A stretch of 64,000 nt of DNA from Calothrix sp. PCC 6303 (GTDB taxonomy: Bacteria > Cyanobacteriota > Cyanobacteriia > Cyanobacteriales > Nostocaceae). Position 1 is the stretch's first letter, and each line of letters starts with the position of its first letter. The notes beneath the pieces are model-generated. The model searched no databases. It saw only the letters and a program-made list of their open reading frames with translations, and was not told the origin of the DNA. The translations under genes and the position numbers were made by a program. Location of the stretch: NCBI RefSeq assembly GCF_000317435.1, contig NC_019751.1, positions 6,324,001 through 6,388,000 of the forward strand, read 5' to 3'. Positions 9,013 through 17,017 of the stretch are shown one piece after another.

Positions 9013-9693
9013 TTATTCAATACGCTTAATTTTTAACATTTTATTTCCACCTTTTTGAAATTCGTAATTAACTGGTTCAACTAAAATATTAAAGCCAAGT
9101 TGCTCAAAATTTTTAATAACAACTTCAACATAAGGTGAAATCTCACAATCTAACTTGAGTAAGGGGAAAATTCTTACTTCTCGAGATATTCGCAACAATT
9201 CCTGAATAGCATCAATATGAAACTCTAGTGATAATTTTTCAGAATAAAGGAAGAGGAGGTGAGAACACAAACACAAATCAAATTGATTATTAGCAAAATC
9301 CAGATTCGGTAAAGATTGGGGTAGATAATATCCTTGATTTTTACCCAACTCATAGTCTAACAAAAACTTTTTCATCGCCGCTAGACGCGCATTTCCCAAC
9401 TCATCAGCATTACGGAAAATTTGCCAATTATAGCGGTGTGAATTCTGTTTGACCTGGGAAATTACAGTTTCATAAGTAGCTTCAACTCGCTGTCTGATAT
9501 CCTTAGCCGAAAAATTATAAATAGGATCGATAGACACAACCGAATATCGTAATTGTCTCATTTCAGCATTAAAACTGGCAGGACCATCACCACAGCCAAG
9601 AATCTTAACATTTAGATCTGTCGCTGACAGATTAAACATTAACTTATATTCTTCTAATGTTCGACCCCAGGGAATAACTTCTTCTAATTTCAT
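9013..9693 (-). CDS. SAM-dependent methyltransferase-like protein
   Basis: A 226-residue protein with class I methyltransferase features: LNVKILGCGDGPASFNAEM resembles motif I for SAM binding, followed by VVSIDP (acidic end of strand 2) and FDLCLCSHLLFLY (motif IV position). The C-terminus (FPLLKLDCE, VEPVNYEFQKGGNKMLKI) fits the final beta-strands. I chose the ATG at 9693; a TTG two codons upstream also keeps the frame. The substrate is unknown. It converges with the aldehyde dehydrogenase gene and is separate from the membrane pair that follows. Confidence 0.7.
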   Translation of the reverse strand: MKLEEVIPWGRTLEEYKLMFNLSATDLNVKILGCGDGPASFNAEMRQLRYSVVSIDPIYNFSAKDIRQRVEATYETVISQVKQNSHRYNWQIFRNADELGNARLAAMKKFLLDYELGKNQGYYLPQSLPNLDFANNQFDLCLCSHLLFLYSEKLSLEFHIDAIQELLRISREVRIFPLLKLDCEISPYVEVVIKNFEQLGFNILVEPVNYEFQKGGNKMLKIKRIE

Positions 9694-9801
9694 TTTCAAG
9701 ATAGAGTAAAATAGAACAGTACTGTGATTTAGATAGGCTTAGATTATCGCAGATAATAGCCTCGCGTAATCTTCTTCGTAGAAATAGTCTTCTACCTTAA
9801 T

Positions 9802-10230
9802 TTAAGGCGATTTATAACTACCTACTCTAATTTTTAATTGCCCTTGATCAGGATCTTTTGTAAATATAAATGCACCTTCCTCTTTCTCCCCACTAGAGAG
9901 AAAATCAATTTGCTGTTCTCCCGTTTCTTCGATGTTATTATTAATTTTTAATTCTGCTAATATTTGTACTGATTCAGCCGTTTCGTCACCTTGGTTTACT
10001 ATTTCAAATGGAACATAATATTGCCCCTTACCTCTATAAATAGTTTCTTTTTGGGTGATATTTATTAGTGGTGGTCGTTGTTGATCATTAATACCTATAT
10101 AGATAATTAAACCAATAATTCCCGACAAAATAGATGATGCAATCCCGAAAGTTACCCACTCCGCTGAAGTACGTTTTACTGGCTGTACTTCTTGTTGAGT
10201 ATTATGTTCTGGTTCCTGAATTTCTGCCAT
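9802..10230 (-). CDS. TIGR02588 family protein
   Basis: A 142-residue protein with a short polar N-terminus, one membrane span (about 28-47, FGIASSILSGIIGLIIYIGI) and an extracytoplasmic beta-rich domain (YYVPFEIVNQGDETAESVQI) that resembles a small Ig/CARDB-like fold. From memory, TIGR02588 proteins are encoded beside TIGR02587 membrane proteins, and that is the arrangement here: the TIGR02587 gene lies just upstream on the same strand, separated by two repeat elements. Function is unknown; the two probably form a membrane complex. Confidence 0.75.
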   Translation of the reverse strand: MAEIQEPEHNTQQEVQPVKRTSAEWVTFGIASSILSGIIGLIIYIGINDQQRPPLINITQKETIYRGKGQYYVPFEIVNQGDETAESVQILAELKINNNIEETGEQQIDFLSSGEKEEGAFIFTKDPDQGQLKIRVGSYKSP

Positions 10231-10280
10231 ATAGTCTATATTTTCAAATTTAATTTAATTTTATGAACACCTATATTTAG

Positions 10281-10391
10281 ATAGGAATTATATTTGATTT
10301 ATGAAAGACACATAGAGTAGTAACGGAGCATCTTCCGAATTTTGGTGCGTTAGGCTAAAGCCATAACATACCCTACATACACTTAAATTTT
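10281..10391. repeat. MITE-like family 3, truncated copy
   Basis: This matches 52736-52887 over most of its length: TATTTGATTTATGAAA at the left and GGTGCGTTAG(G/C)CTAAAGCCATAACA at the right. The right terminal inverted repeat present in the other copy is missing here, and the left half of the internal palindrome is degraded. Confidence 0.65.
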
Positions 10392-10412
10392 GTCAATATT
10401 TTTGCTACCCAC

Positions 10413-10563
10413 CTAGTACAGCACGGCGTAAATAAACCAACCATTTAAAATAAGTGAAAAGCCTGTTTTATCGGCTTTATTTCTTAGGTTTCTCTCCGCA
10501 GTCGCTACAACGGGGGGTAAACGCGCTACTCTCTGCCTACTTACTTCTGACTTCATGTACTAG
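10413..10563. mobile_element. MITE-like family 1, copy A (151 bp)
   Basis: It is bounded by perfect 8-bp inverted ends, CTAGTACA (10413-10420) and TGTACTAG (10556-10563). It is nearly identical to 16634-16844 except for an internal deletion or expansion. It contains a hairpin AAGCC/GGCTT (AAAGCCTGTTTTATCGGCTT). It has no coding capacity. It abuts the stop codon of the TIGR02587 gene, so it sits exactly at that gene's 3' end. Confidence 0.75.
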
Positions 10564-11472
10564 TTATATGGCTAATCTTCCTGCTGCACCACCAATACTT
10601 GCAGGTAATCCTAATAATAAAGTCTGTTCTAACCACATTGTCCAAGGGTCAGATATTGCAATTTTCTGGAAAAACCAAAGCATAAAGGCAGATGCAAGAA
10701 GTGAAATTAAGTATGCCATAATTGTTTCGCTCGATGGTCTTTGAAAAAGTCCTTGTTGTTGTCTACGTTTTTGCTGGTTAGAAAAGCCTGCTTGGAAAAC
10801 TATGCTATAGGTTATCACTAAGGATGTTAGCACTATTAATAATAATGATTTAGGTGAAACTGATGCTGCTAACATAGTAACTTCATCGGTTGGAGCGATA
10901 TTAGAAGCGATAACAGTGGCTCCAATTAAAGTGGTTCCAATATCGCTTAAGGTTGCATATAAATGATCTGATGAAGTGCTATGGGATTTTTTGTTATTTT
11001 CAGTATCATTTCTAGCATCAAAACTATCCTCACTGTTTCCTAGAAACTGATTTGCAAGCGCAACGCCAAATGTAAATGACATTCCTTCAAATATCACTTT
11101 TCCTATTGATTCTTTGAAGAAATTATCAAAAGTCACCTCCTGAAGTAACACCATCATAAATGCAGAACATAATATGCCAATAGCCATCGCTTCTACAGTA
11201 TTAATTGCTGCTTCATACGGTCGGTTACTGCGGCTATATTTGCGAAATCCTTCAGTACGATTAATTAGATAAACAGCAATAAAAGTAAGTGCAATTGTAA
11301 TAAGTAGCTTATATGGTTTTGCCTGGGAACCAATCCACCAAACTTCCATCGTGTAGAGTAGGGGAATTCCAAATAAAAACCCACCACAAGCACCGCGAAT
11401 TAGATCATTTATTTCACGTAACCAAGCTTTGGATTTAGTTTTTGATTTAGGTTTATGGTGCGATTTGATCAT
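10564..11472 (-). CDS. TIGR02587 (DUF2391-type) integral membrane protein
   Basis: A 302-residue polytopic membrane protein with about six to eight hydrophobic spans. It starts with a Lys/Ser-rich cytoplasmic segment, then DLIRGACGGFLFGIPLLYTMEVWW and further spans (LLITIALTFIAVYLI, MAIGILCSAFMMVLL, LLLIVLTSLVITYSIVF, LISLLASAFMLWFF). The frame is open to 11583, but the ATG at 11472 begins at the conserved hydrophilic N-terminus and gives a sensible length. Its partner TIGR02588 lies downstream. The stop codon (10564-10566) directly touches a MITE-like element, which may have replaced the native 3' flank. Function is unknown. Confidence 0.8.
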   Translation of the reverse strand: MIKSHHKPKSKTKSKAWLREINDLIRGACGGFLFGIPLLYTMEVWWIGSQAKPYKLLITIALTFIAVYLINRTEGFRKYSRSNRPYEAAINTVEAMAIGILCSAFMMVLLQEVTFDNFFKESIGKVIFEGMSFTFGVALANQFLGNSEDSFDARNDTENNKKSHSTSSDHLYATLSDIGTTLIGATVIASNIAPTDEVTMLAASVSPKSLLLIVLTSLVITYSIVFQAGFSNQQKRRQQQGLFQRPSSETIMAYLISLLASAFMLWFFQKIAISDPWTMWLEQTLLLGLPASIGGAAGRLAI

Positions 11473-11746
11473 CTTTAAGTAACAATCATAATTATTGAAG
11501 CATTTATTTAAGTGAACTCCTGTAACCTGACGTACACCGATTTTTCTGCCGTCATAAATTATTTTAGCTAACAGGCTAATCAATTGAGCAGTAAAATCTG
11601 GTGTTTTGGTTGTGTTCGACTATTAATGCTGACTCAGATTTTCCACCGCAGTAAAATTTTACAGTTAATAGCAGCGCATACAGAGTTTGTTGTAGTAAAG
11701 TTTTGAAAAGCATGTTTGCTTTTTGTTCTCTATGTTGGTTTGCGTA

Positions 11747-12946
11747 ATGCACCCCCGCAAAAATCTTATTGAAACCTTTTCTAGCTTTATCCAGTTTGAC
11801 GGCGATCGCTTCCAGTCGTGGGCGGTTGATGGTAAACTACGTCGCAGTATGCAAGGTGTGCTTACAAAGTCACCTGAAGATGGTGCTGAAAATATTTGGG
11901 CGATTTACTGGTATCGAATGTGGCTGTCTCGTGAGATTCCCGATTTAGCGAAGGGACATTTAAGTGCTTATTTGCAAGAATCTTGTTTTTGGAGTGCGAG
12001 TAAAACTGCGGGGACTTTTAGTAATACCCAGTATAAGCTACCCGATTGTTTTCAGATTGCGATCGCACAACTTAATCAGATACTGAAAAGCTTTAATCCA
12101 AATCAAGGTTCGACTCTCAAAAGCTATGCTAGCGCAATTTTTGGTACGGTAATTCGGGAAACCCTGCGTCAACGTCACGAAATTGATATTTGTACCACTT
12201 GGGGAATCTTACGGAAAGTTAGTCAAAAAAGACTAGTTGAAGCTTTAGAAGCTGCGGGTTTATCTGCTGATGCTGTGGAATCCCATGTGATTGCTTGGAA
12301 TTGCTTCAAATTACTCTATTCACCAAATCCCAATAACACCACCCGCAAACTTAACCGTCCTGATGATTCTACATGGAATGCGATCGCACTCAGTTACAAT
12401 TCCCAGACTAAAGCGACTGCAATTCCCCAAGAAATTGAAAATCTGTTGCTAAATGCTGCAAAAGCCACACGTCAGTATTTATATCCTACAGTGACATCTA
12501 TCAATGCCACCGTAGGTAGTGGAGATACTTACGAAATTCTCGACAATATTCCCAGTAATGAACAAGAATCACTATTAACTGAAATTATCGCTGCTGAAGA
12601 ACAAGAAAATCGCAATTCTCAACTAACAACAATGCAGCAAATCTTAATTGAGACGATTAATCAACTTGAACCCCAAGCACAGAAAATTCTCCAACTTTAC
12701 TATGCTGAAGGAGAAATCCAACAAAATATTGCCAAAATCTTAGAAATTCCCCAATATACAGTTTCTCGTCGTCTTACCAAAGTTAGGGAAAACTTACTCA
12801 AAACTTTAATTCAATGGAGTCAACAACATCTGCATATTTCCGTTACTCCAGACCTACTCAAAAATACAAACGCGATTATGGAGGAATGGTTACAGGCTTA
12901 TTATAGTGCTAAAAGATACGGAACCTCAAATAGTCTCTCCCCTTAA
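11747..12946 (+). CDS. Sigma-70 family RNA polymerase sigma factor (alternative, cyanobacterial type)
   Basis: A 399-residue sigma-like protein. The C-terminal region (LEPQAQKILQLYYAEGEIQQNIAKILEIPQYTVSRRLTKVRENLLKTL) is a clear sigma region 4 helix-turn-helix that would recognise the -35 element. The N-terminal part (FDGDRFQSWAVDGKLRRSM, IYWYRMWL, HLSAYLQESCFWSA) is diverged, as in a cyanobacterial group I associate with DUF1822 genes. I chose the ATG at 11747, before HPRKNLIE; an in-frame ATG lies at 11723. It is followed 102 bases later by a DUF1822 gene, probably in one transcript. Target promoters are unknown. Confidence 0.8.
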   Translation: MHPRKNLIETFSSFIQFDGDRFQSWAVDGKLRRSMQGVLTKSPEDGAENIWAIYWYRMWLSREIPDLAKGHLSAYLQESCFWSASKTAGTFSNTQYKLPDCFQIAIAQLNQILKSFNPNQGSTLKSYASAIFGTVIRETLRQRHEIDICTTWGILRKVSQKRLVEALEAAGLSADAVESHVIAWNCFKLLYSPNPNNTTRKLNRPDDSTWNAIALSYNSQTKATAIPQEIENLLLNAAKATRQYLYPTVTSINATVGSGDTYEILDNIPSNEQESLLTEIIAAEEQENRNSQLTTMQQILIETINQLEPQAQKILQLYYAEGEIQQNIAKILEIPQYTVSRRLTKVRENLLKTLIQWSQQHLHISVTPDLLKNTNAIMEEWLQAYYSAKRYGTSNSLSP

Positions 12947-13012
12947 TTTCTCTGAAATACTATTTTACAAAAAACTACTTTACAAAATACCTAATAATAC
13001 AAATAATTAATT

Positions 13013-13048
13013 TTCCCCCACTCTCCCACTCCCTCACTCCCTTTCCCC
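13013..13048 (+). repeat. Pyrimidine-only tract immediately before a start codon
   Basis: A C/T-rich short-repeat tract (units like CTCCCACT) ends at the ATG at 13049. It shares the 19-mer CTCCCACTCCCTCACTCCC with the tract before glcD. A Shine-Dalgarno sequence is absent. Confidence 0.7.
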
Positions 13049-14206
13049 ATGAACCTACTCACCTTCACATCCCCAAATGATCTAATTTTAGAAATACCAC
13101 CTACTGCCTTGAACCAAGCATGGACAAAAAGTCAAGTATTTTCTAATGCTAATTCGCGCTACCAAGCATATATGAATGAACTTTGCCTGAAAGCAATCTT
13201 ACCTTGGTTACAGGAAGAATTTACACCTCAGGCAAAGGTTTCTAATAGCACTGCTTTACCCAGCATTTGGGAATTCATCAATGGAAGCACCATCGATTTA
13301 GATGGAACAAAAATTATTTTGGTTCCCCATGAAAGTATGGATTTATGTGAGTTACGTATCCCCCAAGAATGGGTAGATATCCCCTCACTAATTGGTGATT
13401 ATTATTTGGGAGTAGAAATTCAACCCGAAGATGGATTTGTGAGAGTTTGGGGTTATTGCACTCATACGCAAATTAAAAATCAGGCTGTTTATGATTCACG
13501 CGATCGCACTTACGCTTTAGCTGCTGATTATATGACTATTGATATCAGCATTTTAGCTGTGGAGCGGGAGTTTTGTCAGCAATCCACCCGTGCAGCAATT
13601 AACCCCTTTCCCCCTTTACCAACAACCCAAGCGGAAAACCTAATTAACCGTCTCGGCAACCCAGAAATCATCTCACCTCGTTTAGAAATACCCTTTGCAA
13701 TTTGGGGTGCTTTAATTTCCCATAGCGGCTGGAGACAACATTTATACAATCGTAGATTGGGACAACCAGAGCAATTTTCCGTGATTCAATGGTTACAAAA
13801 TGGCGTATCTCAAGCTGCACAACAACTAGGTTGGGATAGTTTAAATTTGAACTTCAGTAGTGCTGGAGCCAGAAGCTTAGAAACGGCACAACCAATCACA
13901 GTAATTTCACGACAATTAACCATTGTCGGACAACTTTACGAACTGCGAATCATTCCCCAAATCGACGAAGAAGGAACAATTTGGAGATTTGAATTAAACC
14001 ACACCATTCCCGGTGCATTTATTCCCAATGATTTCAAATTGCGACTTTTAACCGAAGATTTGCAGCCTTTCCCTGATAATGAAGATATTGCCACAAAAAC
14101 ATCTACACAACTCTGTGTGGAAGTTGTTTTAGAATCTGGAGAAGGAATAGTTTGGGAAATCGAACCCCTTCCCGAAAACTACACTAGTGAGATTCTGAGG
14201 TTTTAA
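13049..14206 (+). CDS. DUF1822 family protein, partner of the upstream sigma factor
   Basis: A 385-residue soluble protein of the cyanobacterial DUF1822 type (WEFINGSTIDLDGTKIILVPHESMDLCELRIPQEWVDIP and YLGVEIQPEDGFVRVWGY regions). It has no signal peptide or membrane span, although many Trp and beta-strand patterns are visible. In other cyanobacteria such genes commonly follow a sigma factor of the kind found here. Inference: it may regulate or read out the sigma factor, possibly as an anti-sigma or effector, but no known anti-sigma fold is visible. Translation start is preceded by a pyrimidine tract rather than a ribosome binding site. Confidence 0.75.
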   Translation: MNLLTFTSPNDLILEIPPTALNQAWTKSQVFSNANSRYQAYMNELCLKAILPWLQEEFTPQAKVSNSTALPSIWEFINGSTIDLDGTKIILVPHESMDLCELRIPQEWVDIPSLIGDYYLGVEIQPEDGFVRVWGYCTHTQIKNQAVYDSRDRTYALAADYMTIDISILAVEREFCQQSTRAAINPFPPLPTTQAENLINRLGNPEIISPRLEIPFAIWGALISHSGWRQHLYNRRLGQPEQFSVIQWLQNGVSQAAQQLGWDSLNLNFSSAGARSLETAQPITVISRQLTIVGQLYELRIIPQIDEEGTIWRFELNHTIPGAFIPNDFKLRLLTEDLQPFPDNEDIATKTSTQLCVEVVLESGEGIVWEIEPLPENYTSEILRF

Positions 14207-14219
14207 TCGTGGCAATCGT

Positions 14220-14243
14220 AGAGACGAGATACATCGCGTCTCT
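14220..14243. repeat. Short palindrome, AGAGACG type
   Basis: AGAGACG pairs with CGTCTCT around an ATACATCG-like centre. A near-perfect version occurs at 29661-29684 and a degraded one near 27892-27902. It is a dispersed intergenic palindrome that could also act as a weak terminator for the DUF1822 gene. Confidence 0.6.
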
Positions 14244-14280
14244 CATTATTTATTTGTATTCAACCAAAAAATAAACAACC

Positions 14281-15396
14281 ATGACAAATCAAGGTGTAAT
14301 TGGAATTGCCATCATTGGAACAGGATTTGGACAAAAAGTCCACATTCCCGGATTTCAAGCGCACCACCGCACAAAAGTTGTCGCTGTTTATCACCGGGAT
14401 ATTAACAAAGCCAAACAAATCGCCACTGCGAATCAGATTCCCCACAGTTGCGATAATCTAGATGATATTTTAAACTTACCTGAAGTCCAAGCAGTTAGCA
14501 TTTCTACACCGCCATTTCTCCACTATGAAATTGCAAAACAAGTATTAGCAGCAGGGAAACATTTACTTTTAGAAAAACCTGTCACCTTAAACGTCAAAGA
14601 AGCTAAAGAACTTTACCAATTAGCCCAACAAAAAGGTGTAATTGCCACCGTCGATTTTGAATTTCGATATGTACCTGGATGGCAATTATTCTCACAGCTA
14701 TTATCCCAGGAATATGTCGGCAAAAAACGCCTAATTAAAATTGATTGGTTAGGTGCTTCCCGTGCTGATGCTACTCGTCCTTGGAATTGGTATTCACAGC
14801 AATCACAGGGTGGAGGTGTCTTAGGTTCCTTAGGTTCCCATGCATTCGATTACATCAATTGGTTATTTGGTGCAGTTAATAAACTTAGCGCTCATTTTAC
14901 TACGGCAATTCCCCAAAGACCAGATCCACAAACTGGAGAATTAAAAGTAGTAGATAGTGATGACACCTGCATGTTAATGTTGGAATTAGCCGATGGAACA
15001 CCCTGCCAAGTTTCAATAAGTGCGGTAGTTCATGCACCACGTCCCCACTCCTTGGAAGTATATGGAGATGCAGGAACTTTAATTTTAGAAAGTGAAAACC
15101 AAAAAGATTATATTCACGGTTTCCGAGTTAAAGGAAGCAAAATTGGGCAACCTGTAGCTGAAATTGAAATTCCCCAGCATTTATTATTTCCCAAAAATTA
15201 CAGCGATGGCAGAATTTCTGCATTCCTGAGAGTTGTAGATCAATGGATACAAGGAATAGATCAAGGTGAAGCGGTAATCCCATCATTAAAAGAAGGTGTT
15301 TATTCTCAGCTTTTAATGGATTTAGCTACTGAATCCCACCATAATTTTCGATGGGTTGATGTACCAAACTTAGAAGATTTTATTTTAATCCCCTAA
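14281..15396 (+). CDS. Gfo/Idh/MocA family NAD(P)-dependent oxidoreductase
   Basis: A 371-residue oxidoreductase. The N-terminal Rossmann motif (GIAIIGTGFGQKVHIPGF) is followed by VVAVYHRD, the typical VSISTPPFLHYE segment and the family signature LLLEKPVTLN, which carries the catalytic-site lysine. The C-terminal domain contains GGGVLGSLGSHAFDYINWLFG with the usual His in the substrate pocket. The family oxidises or reduces sugars, inositols and related compounds; the substrate here cannot be read from sequence. No sugar pathway genes are adjacent. Confidence 0.88.
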   Translation: MTNQGVIGIAIIGTGFGQKVHIPGFQAHHRTKVVAVYHRDINKAKQIATANQIPHSCDNLDDILNLPEVQAVSISTPPFLHYEIAKQVLAAGKHLLLEKPVTLNVKEAKELYQLAQQKGVIATVDFEFRYVPGWQLFSQLLSQEYVGKKRLIKIDWLGASRADATRPWNWYSQQSQGGGVLGSLGSHAFDYINWLFGAVNKLSAHFTTAIPQRPDPQTGELKVVDSDDTCMLMLELADGTPCQVSISAVVHAPRPHSLEVYGDAGTLILESENQKDYIHGFRVKGSKIGQPVAEIEIPQHLLFPKNYSDGRISAFLRVVDQWIQGIDQGEAVIPSLKEGVYSQLLMDLATESHHNFRWVDVPNLEDFILIP

Positions 15397-15500
15397 TAAC
15401 TATAACCATAACATTGAGAGATAAAAAATCTCGCGTTGCTAAACTACCCCATGAATTGAAAATCTAGAAACGCAATACATTGCTATTGAAGAGCTAAATA

Positions 15501-15553
15501 TTTAGGCGTTACACAATGCCGTTAATTCATCCCGCATTTATGCAACGCCTAAA
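15501..15553. terminator. Inverted repeat between convergent genes
   Basis: TTTAGGCGTT (15501-15510) and AACGCCTAAA (15544-15553) are perfect inverted 10-mers separated by 33 bases. It lies between the convergent oxidoreductase and thioredoxin genes, so it may stop both or be a dispersed REP-like element. Confidence 0.5.
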
Positions 15554-15617
15554 TTACTAAGGGATTATCGCGTAACGAACCGTAGTTAGTCAAAACTAGG
15601 TTCATCGCAATAATTAA

Positions 15618-15941
15618 TTAAAGATACTTTTCTAGGGTATTAGCCAATGTAGTTTTGGGAACTGCACCAACTACCATATCAACCTTTTGCCCGTCTTTAA
15701 AAATCATCAAAGTGGGGATACTACGAATACCATACTGGCTAGCAACATTTGGGTTTTCATCTGTATTGATTTTAACTACTTTAATTTGCCCTTCATATTG
15801 AGATGCAATTTCATCTACGACAGGAGCTACCATGCGACATGGACCACACCAGGGTGCCCAAAAATCAACTAATACAGGTACTTCACTATCAATGACTTGT
15901 TCTTTAAAGCTGGAGTCCGTTACTTGTTCGGCTGCTGACAT
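15618..15941 (-). CDS. trxA: Thioredoxin
   Basis: A 107-residue classical thioredoxin with the redox motif WAPWCGPCR at about residues 28-36, then [11 protein letters not shown], the cis-proline region [10 protein letters not shown] and the closing GAVPKTTL. Length and motifs are those of the m-type thioredoxins that carry electrons from ferredoxin-thioredoxin reductase to Calvin-cycle and other targets in cyanobacteria. The start matches family N-termini ([12 protein letters not shown]). The upstream region (15942 on) is AT-rich and probably holds its promoter. Confidence 0.95.
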   Translation of the reverse strand: MSAAEQVTDSSFKEQVIDSEVPVLVDFWAPWCGPCRMVAPVVDEIASQYEGQIKVVKINTDENPNVASQYGIRSIPTLMIFKDGQKVDMVVGAVPKTTLANTLEKYL

Positions 15942-16138
15942 GGTATGAAACCTTTGGCTATGATGTTTTTGATTTTTGTGAAAATTCTACCACAGTAAAA
16001 ACCATTGCTTTTGAATCGCGTACATACATTTATATTAAGCTTTAGAATGAATTCAGATTTAACATAAATTATAGTTGATACAAAAACTAATTATTTATTA
16101 GTAATTCTTAATAATGACTGTACCAAAATAGATTGTAA
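15942..16138. other. AT-rich intergenic DNA upstream of trxA
   Basis: No coding frame is credible here. It is AT-rich and presumably contains the trxA promoter; I could not identify clear -10/-35 elements. Confidence 0.4.
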
Positions 16139-16344
16139 ACCTCATTCATCATGAAAAGTAGAGTTTTATCATTGCTTAGACGCGTTCGCTCTTAGCGTTC
16201 CCGCTAGGATAGTGGCTTGTCGTTCCCCAAAGGGGTTGCCGTTCGCGTAGCGTCTCGAAGAGAAGGCTAGGCTAGCATAAGCCCTTAGGGCTCGCTAGGC
16301 CTACTTATGATCTTGAGTTACAAAATACGTTTCTCAAAATAAAC
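16139..16344. mobile_element. MITE-like family 2, copy A
   Basis: This aligns with 58330-58493 at both ends: ATGAAAAGTAGAGTTTT at the left, and CATAAGCCC(T/C)TAGGGCT plus TTCTCAAAATA at the right. The ends form imperfect inverted repeats (TGAAAA...AGTTTT versus TGAGAAACGTATTTT). The centre holds cyanobacterial HIP-like and REP-like fragments (GCGTAGCGTCTCG). There is no ORF. Confidence 0.6.
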
Positions 16345-16444
16345 AAGCCTTAATTCAAATATACAAGCATTTATCTACATTAATCCGATTCTTTTTCTTA
16401 TAGGATCTATTTGGGATCTATTTCCTGACCAAACAGCCTATTAT

Positions 16445-16560
16445 CAAACCTGGGAGTAACCCGGTAAATGTCCCCGTCCAGGCTTTAGCTGAAACAGCAA
16501 GAAGCCTCACGTTTCACCCGAATACTGTTGGCGAATTAAAAGGGGGTCTAACACATCGGT
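16445..16560 (+). ncRNA. Structured RNA candidate, HEARO/omega-RNA-like, without nearby nuclease gene
   Basis: CCTGG (16449-16453) can pair with CCAGG (16478-16482), enclosing a GGG-AGTAA-CCC hairpin. AGGCTT (16480-16485) can pair with AAGCCT (16502-16507), enclosing GCTG-AAA-CAGC (16488-16498). The two outer stems overlap by three bases, so they compete or stack. The sequence through AAGAAGCCTCACG reminds me of guide-RNA scaffolds of IscB/TnpB-type elements (HEARO RNA). That resemblance is from memory and unverified. No HNH or RuvC ORF lies within several kilobases, so it would be a relic or stand-alone RNA. Confidence 0.35.
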
Positions 16561-16633
16561 TCTAACCTGTATTAATTTCCTAGGTTTTTGTCCTTGGAAA
16601 CTTAGATAGCGGGAACATTTGGGGTGTCTTTGC

Positions 16634-16844
16634 CTAGTACAGCATGGCGTAAATAAACCAACCATTTAAAATAAGCGAAAAGCCTGTTTTATCGGCTTTA
16701 TTCCTTAGGTTCCTCTCCGCAGTCACTACAACGGGTGGTAGACGCGAAGAGGCACGCGCTGCTCTGTGCCTACTTACAGAAGCCGCACTTACACAAGTCA
16801 CTCCGTGCCTACCGCGTCTACTTACTTCTGGCTTCATGTACTAG
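16634..16844. mobile_element. MITE-like family 1, copy B (211 bp)
   Basis: It has the same 8-bp inverted ends as copy A (CTAGTACA at 16634, TGTACTAG ending 16844) and the same first 100 bases with few mismatches. About 60 extra bases near the right end carry repeats of CTCTGTGCCTAC/CTCCGTGCCTAC type. There is no ORF with protein-like content. Confidence 0.75.
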
Positions 16845-16859
16845 TGACTGCATAAGGAA

Positions 16860-16883
16860 CCGCCCGAACAGTAGTCCGGGCGG
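16860..16883. terminator. GC-rich hairpin downstream of guaB3
   Basis: CCGCCCG (16860-16866) pairs with CGGGCGG (16877-16883). It lies about 135 bases beyond the guaB3 stop on the minus strand. It has no long T-run, so a terminator role is only possible. Confidence 0.4.
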
Positions 16884-17017
16884 AGTGTGGTGTGAGGAGT
16901 GAACGGAAACATACGTCTCCGCCATCTTCATTGTAGGCGAGATATAGGATTTTTCCAGCCATTCATTGATGAGTCTGGAAAAACTTCTCCTCAGAATCAT
17001 CGTCAAACCGCTGCAAC

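Noticed and set aside
16634-17006. Two minus-strand frames of 62-67 codons between the structured RNA candidate and guaB3
   Set aside because: One is built from the MITE-like element; neither has protein-like sequence.
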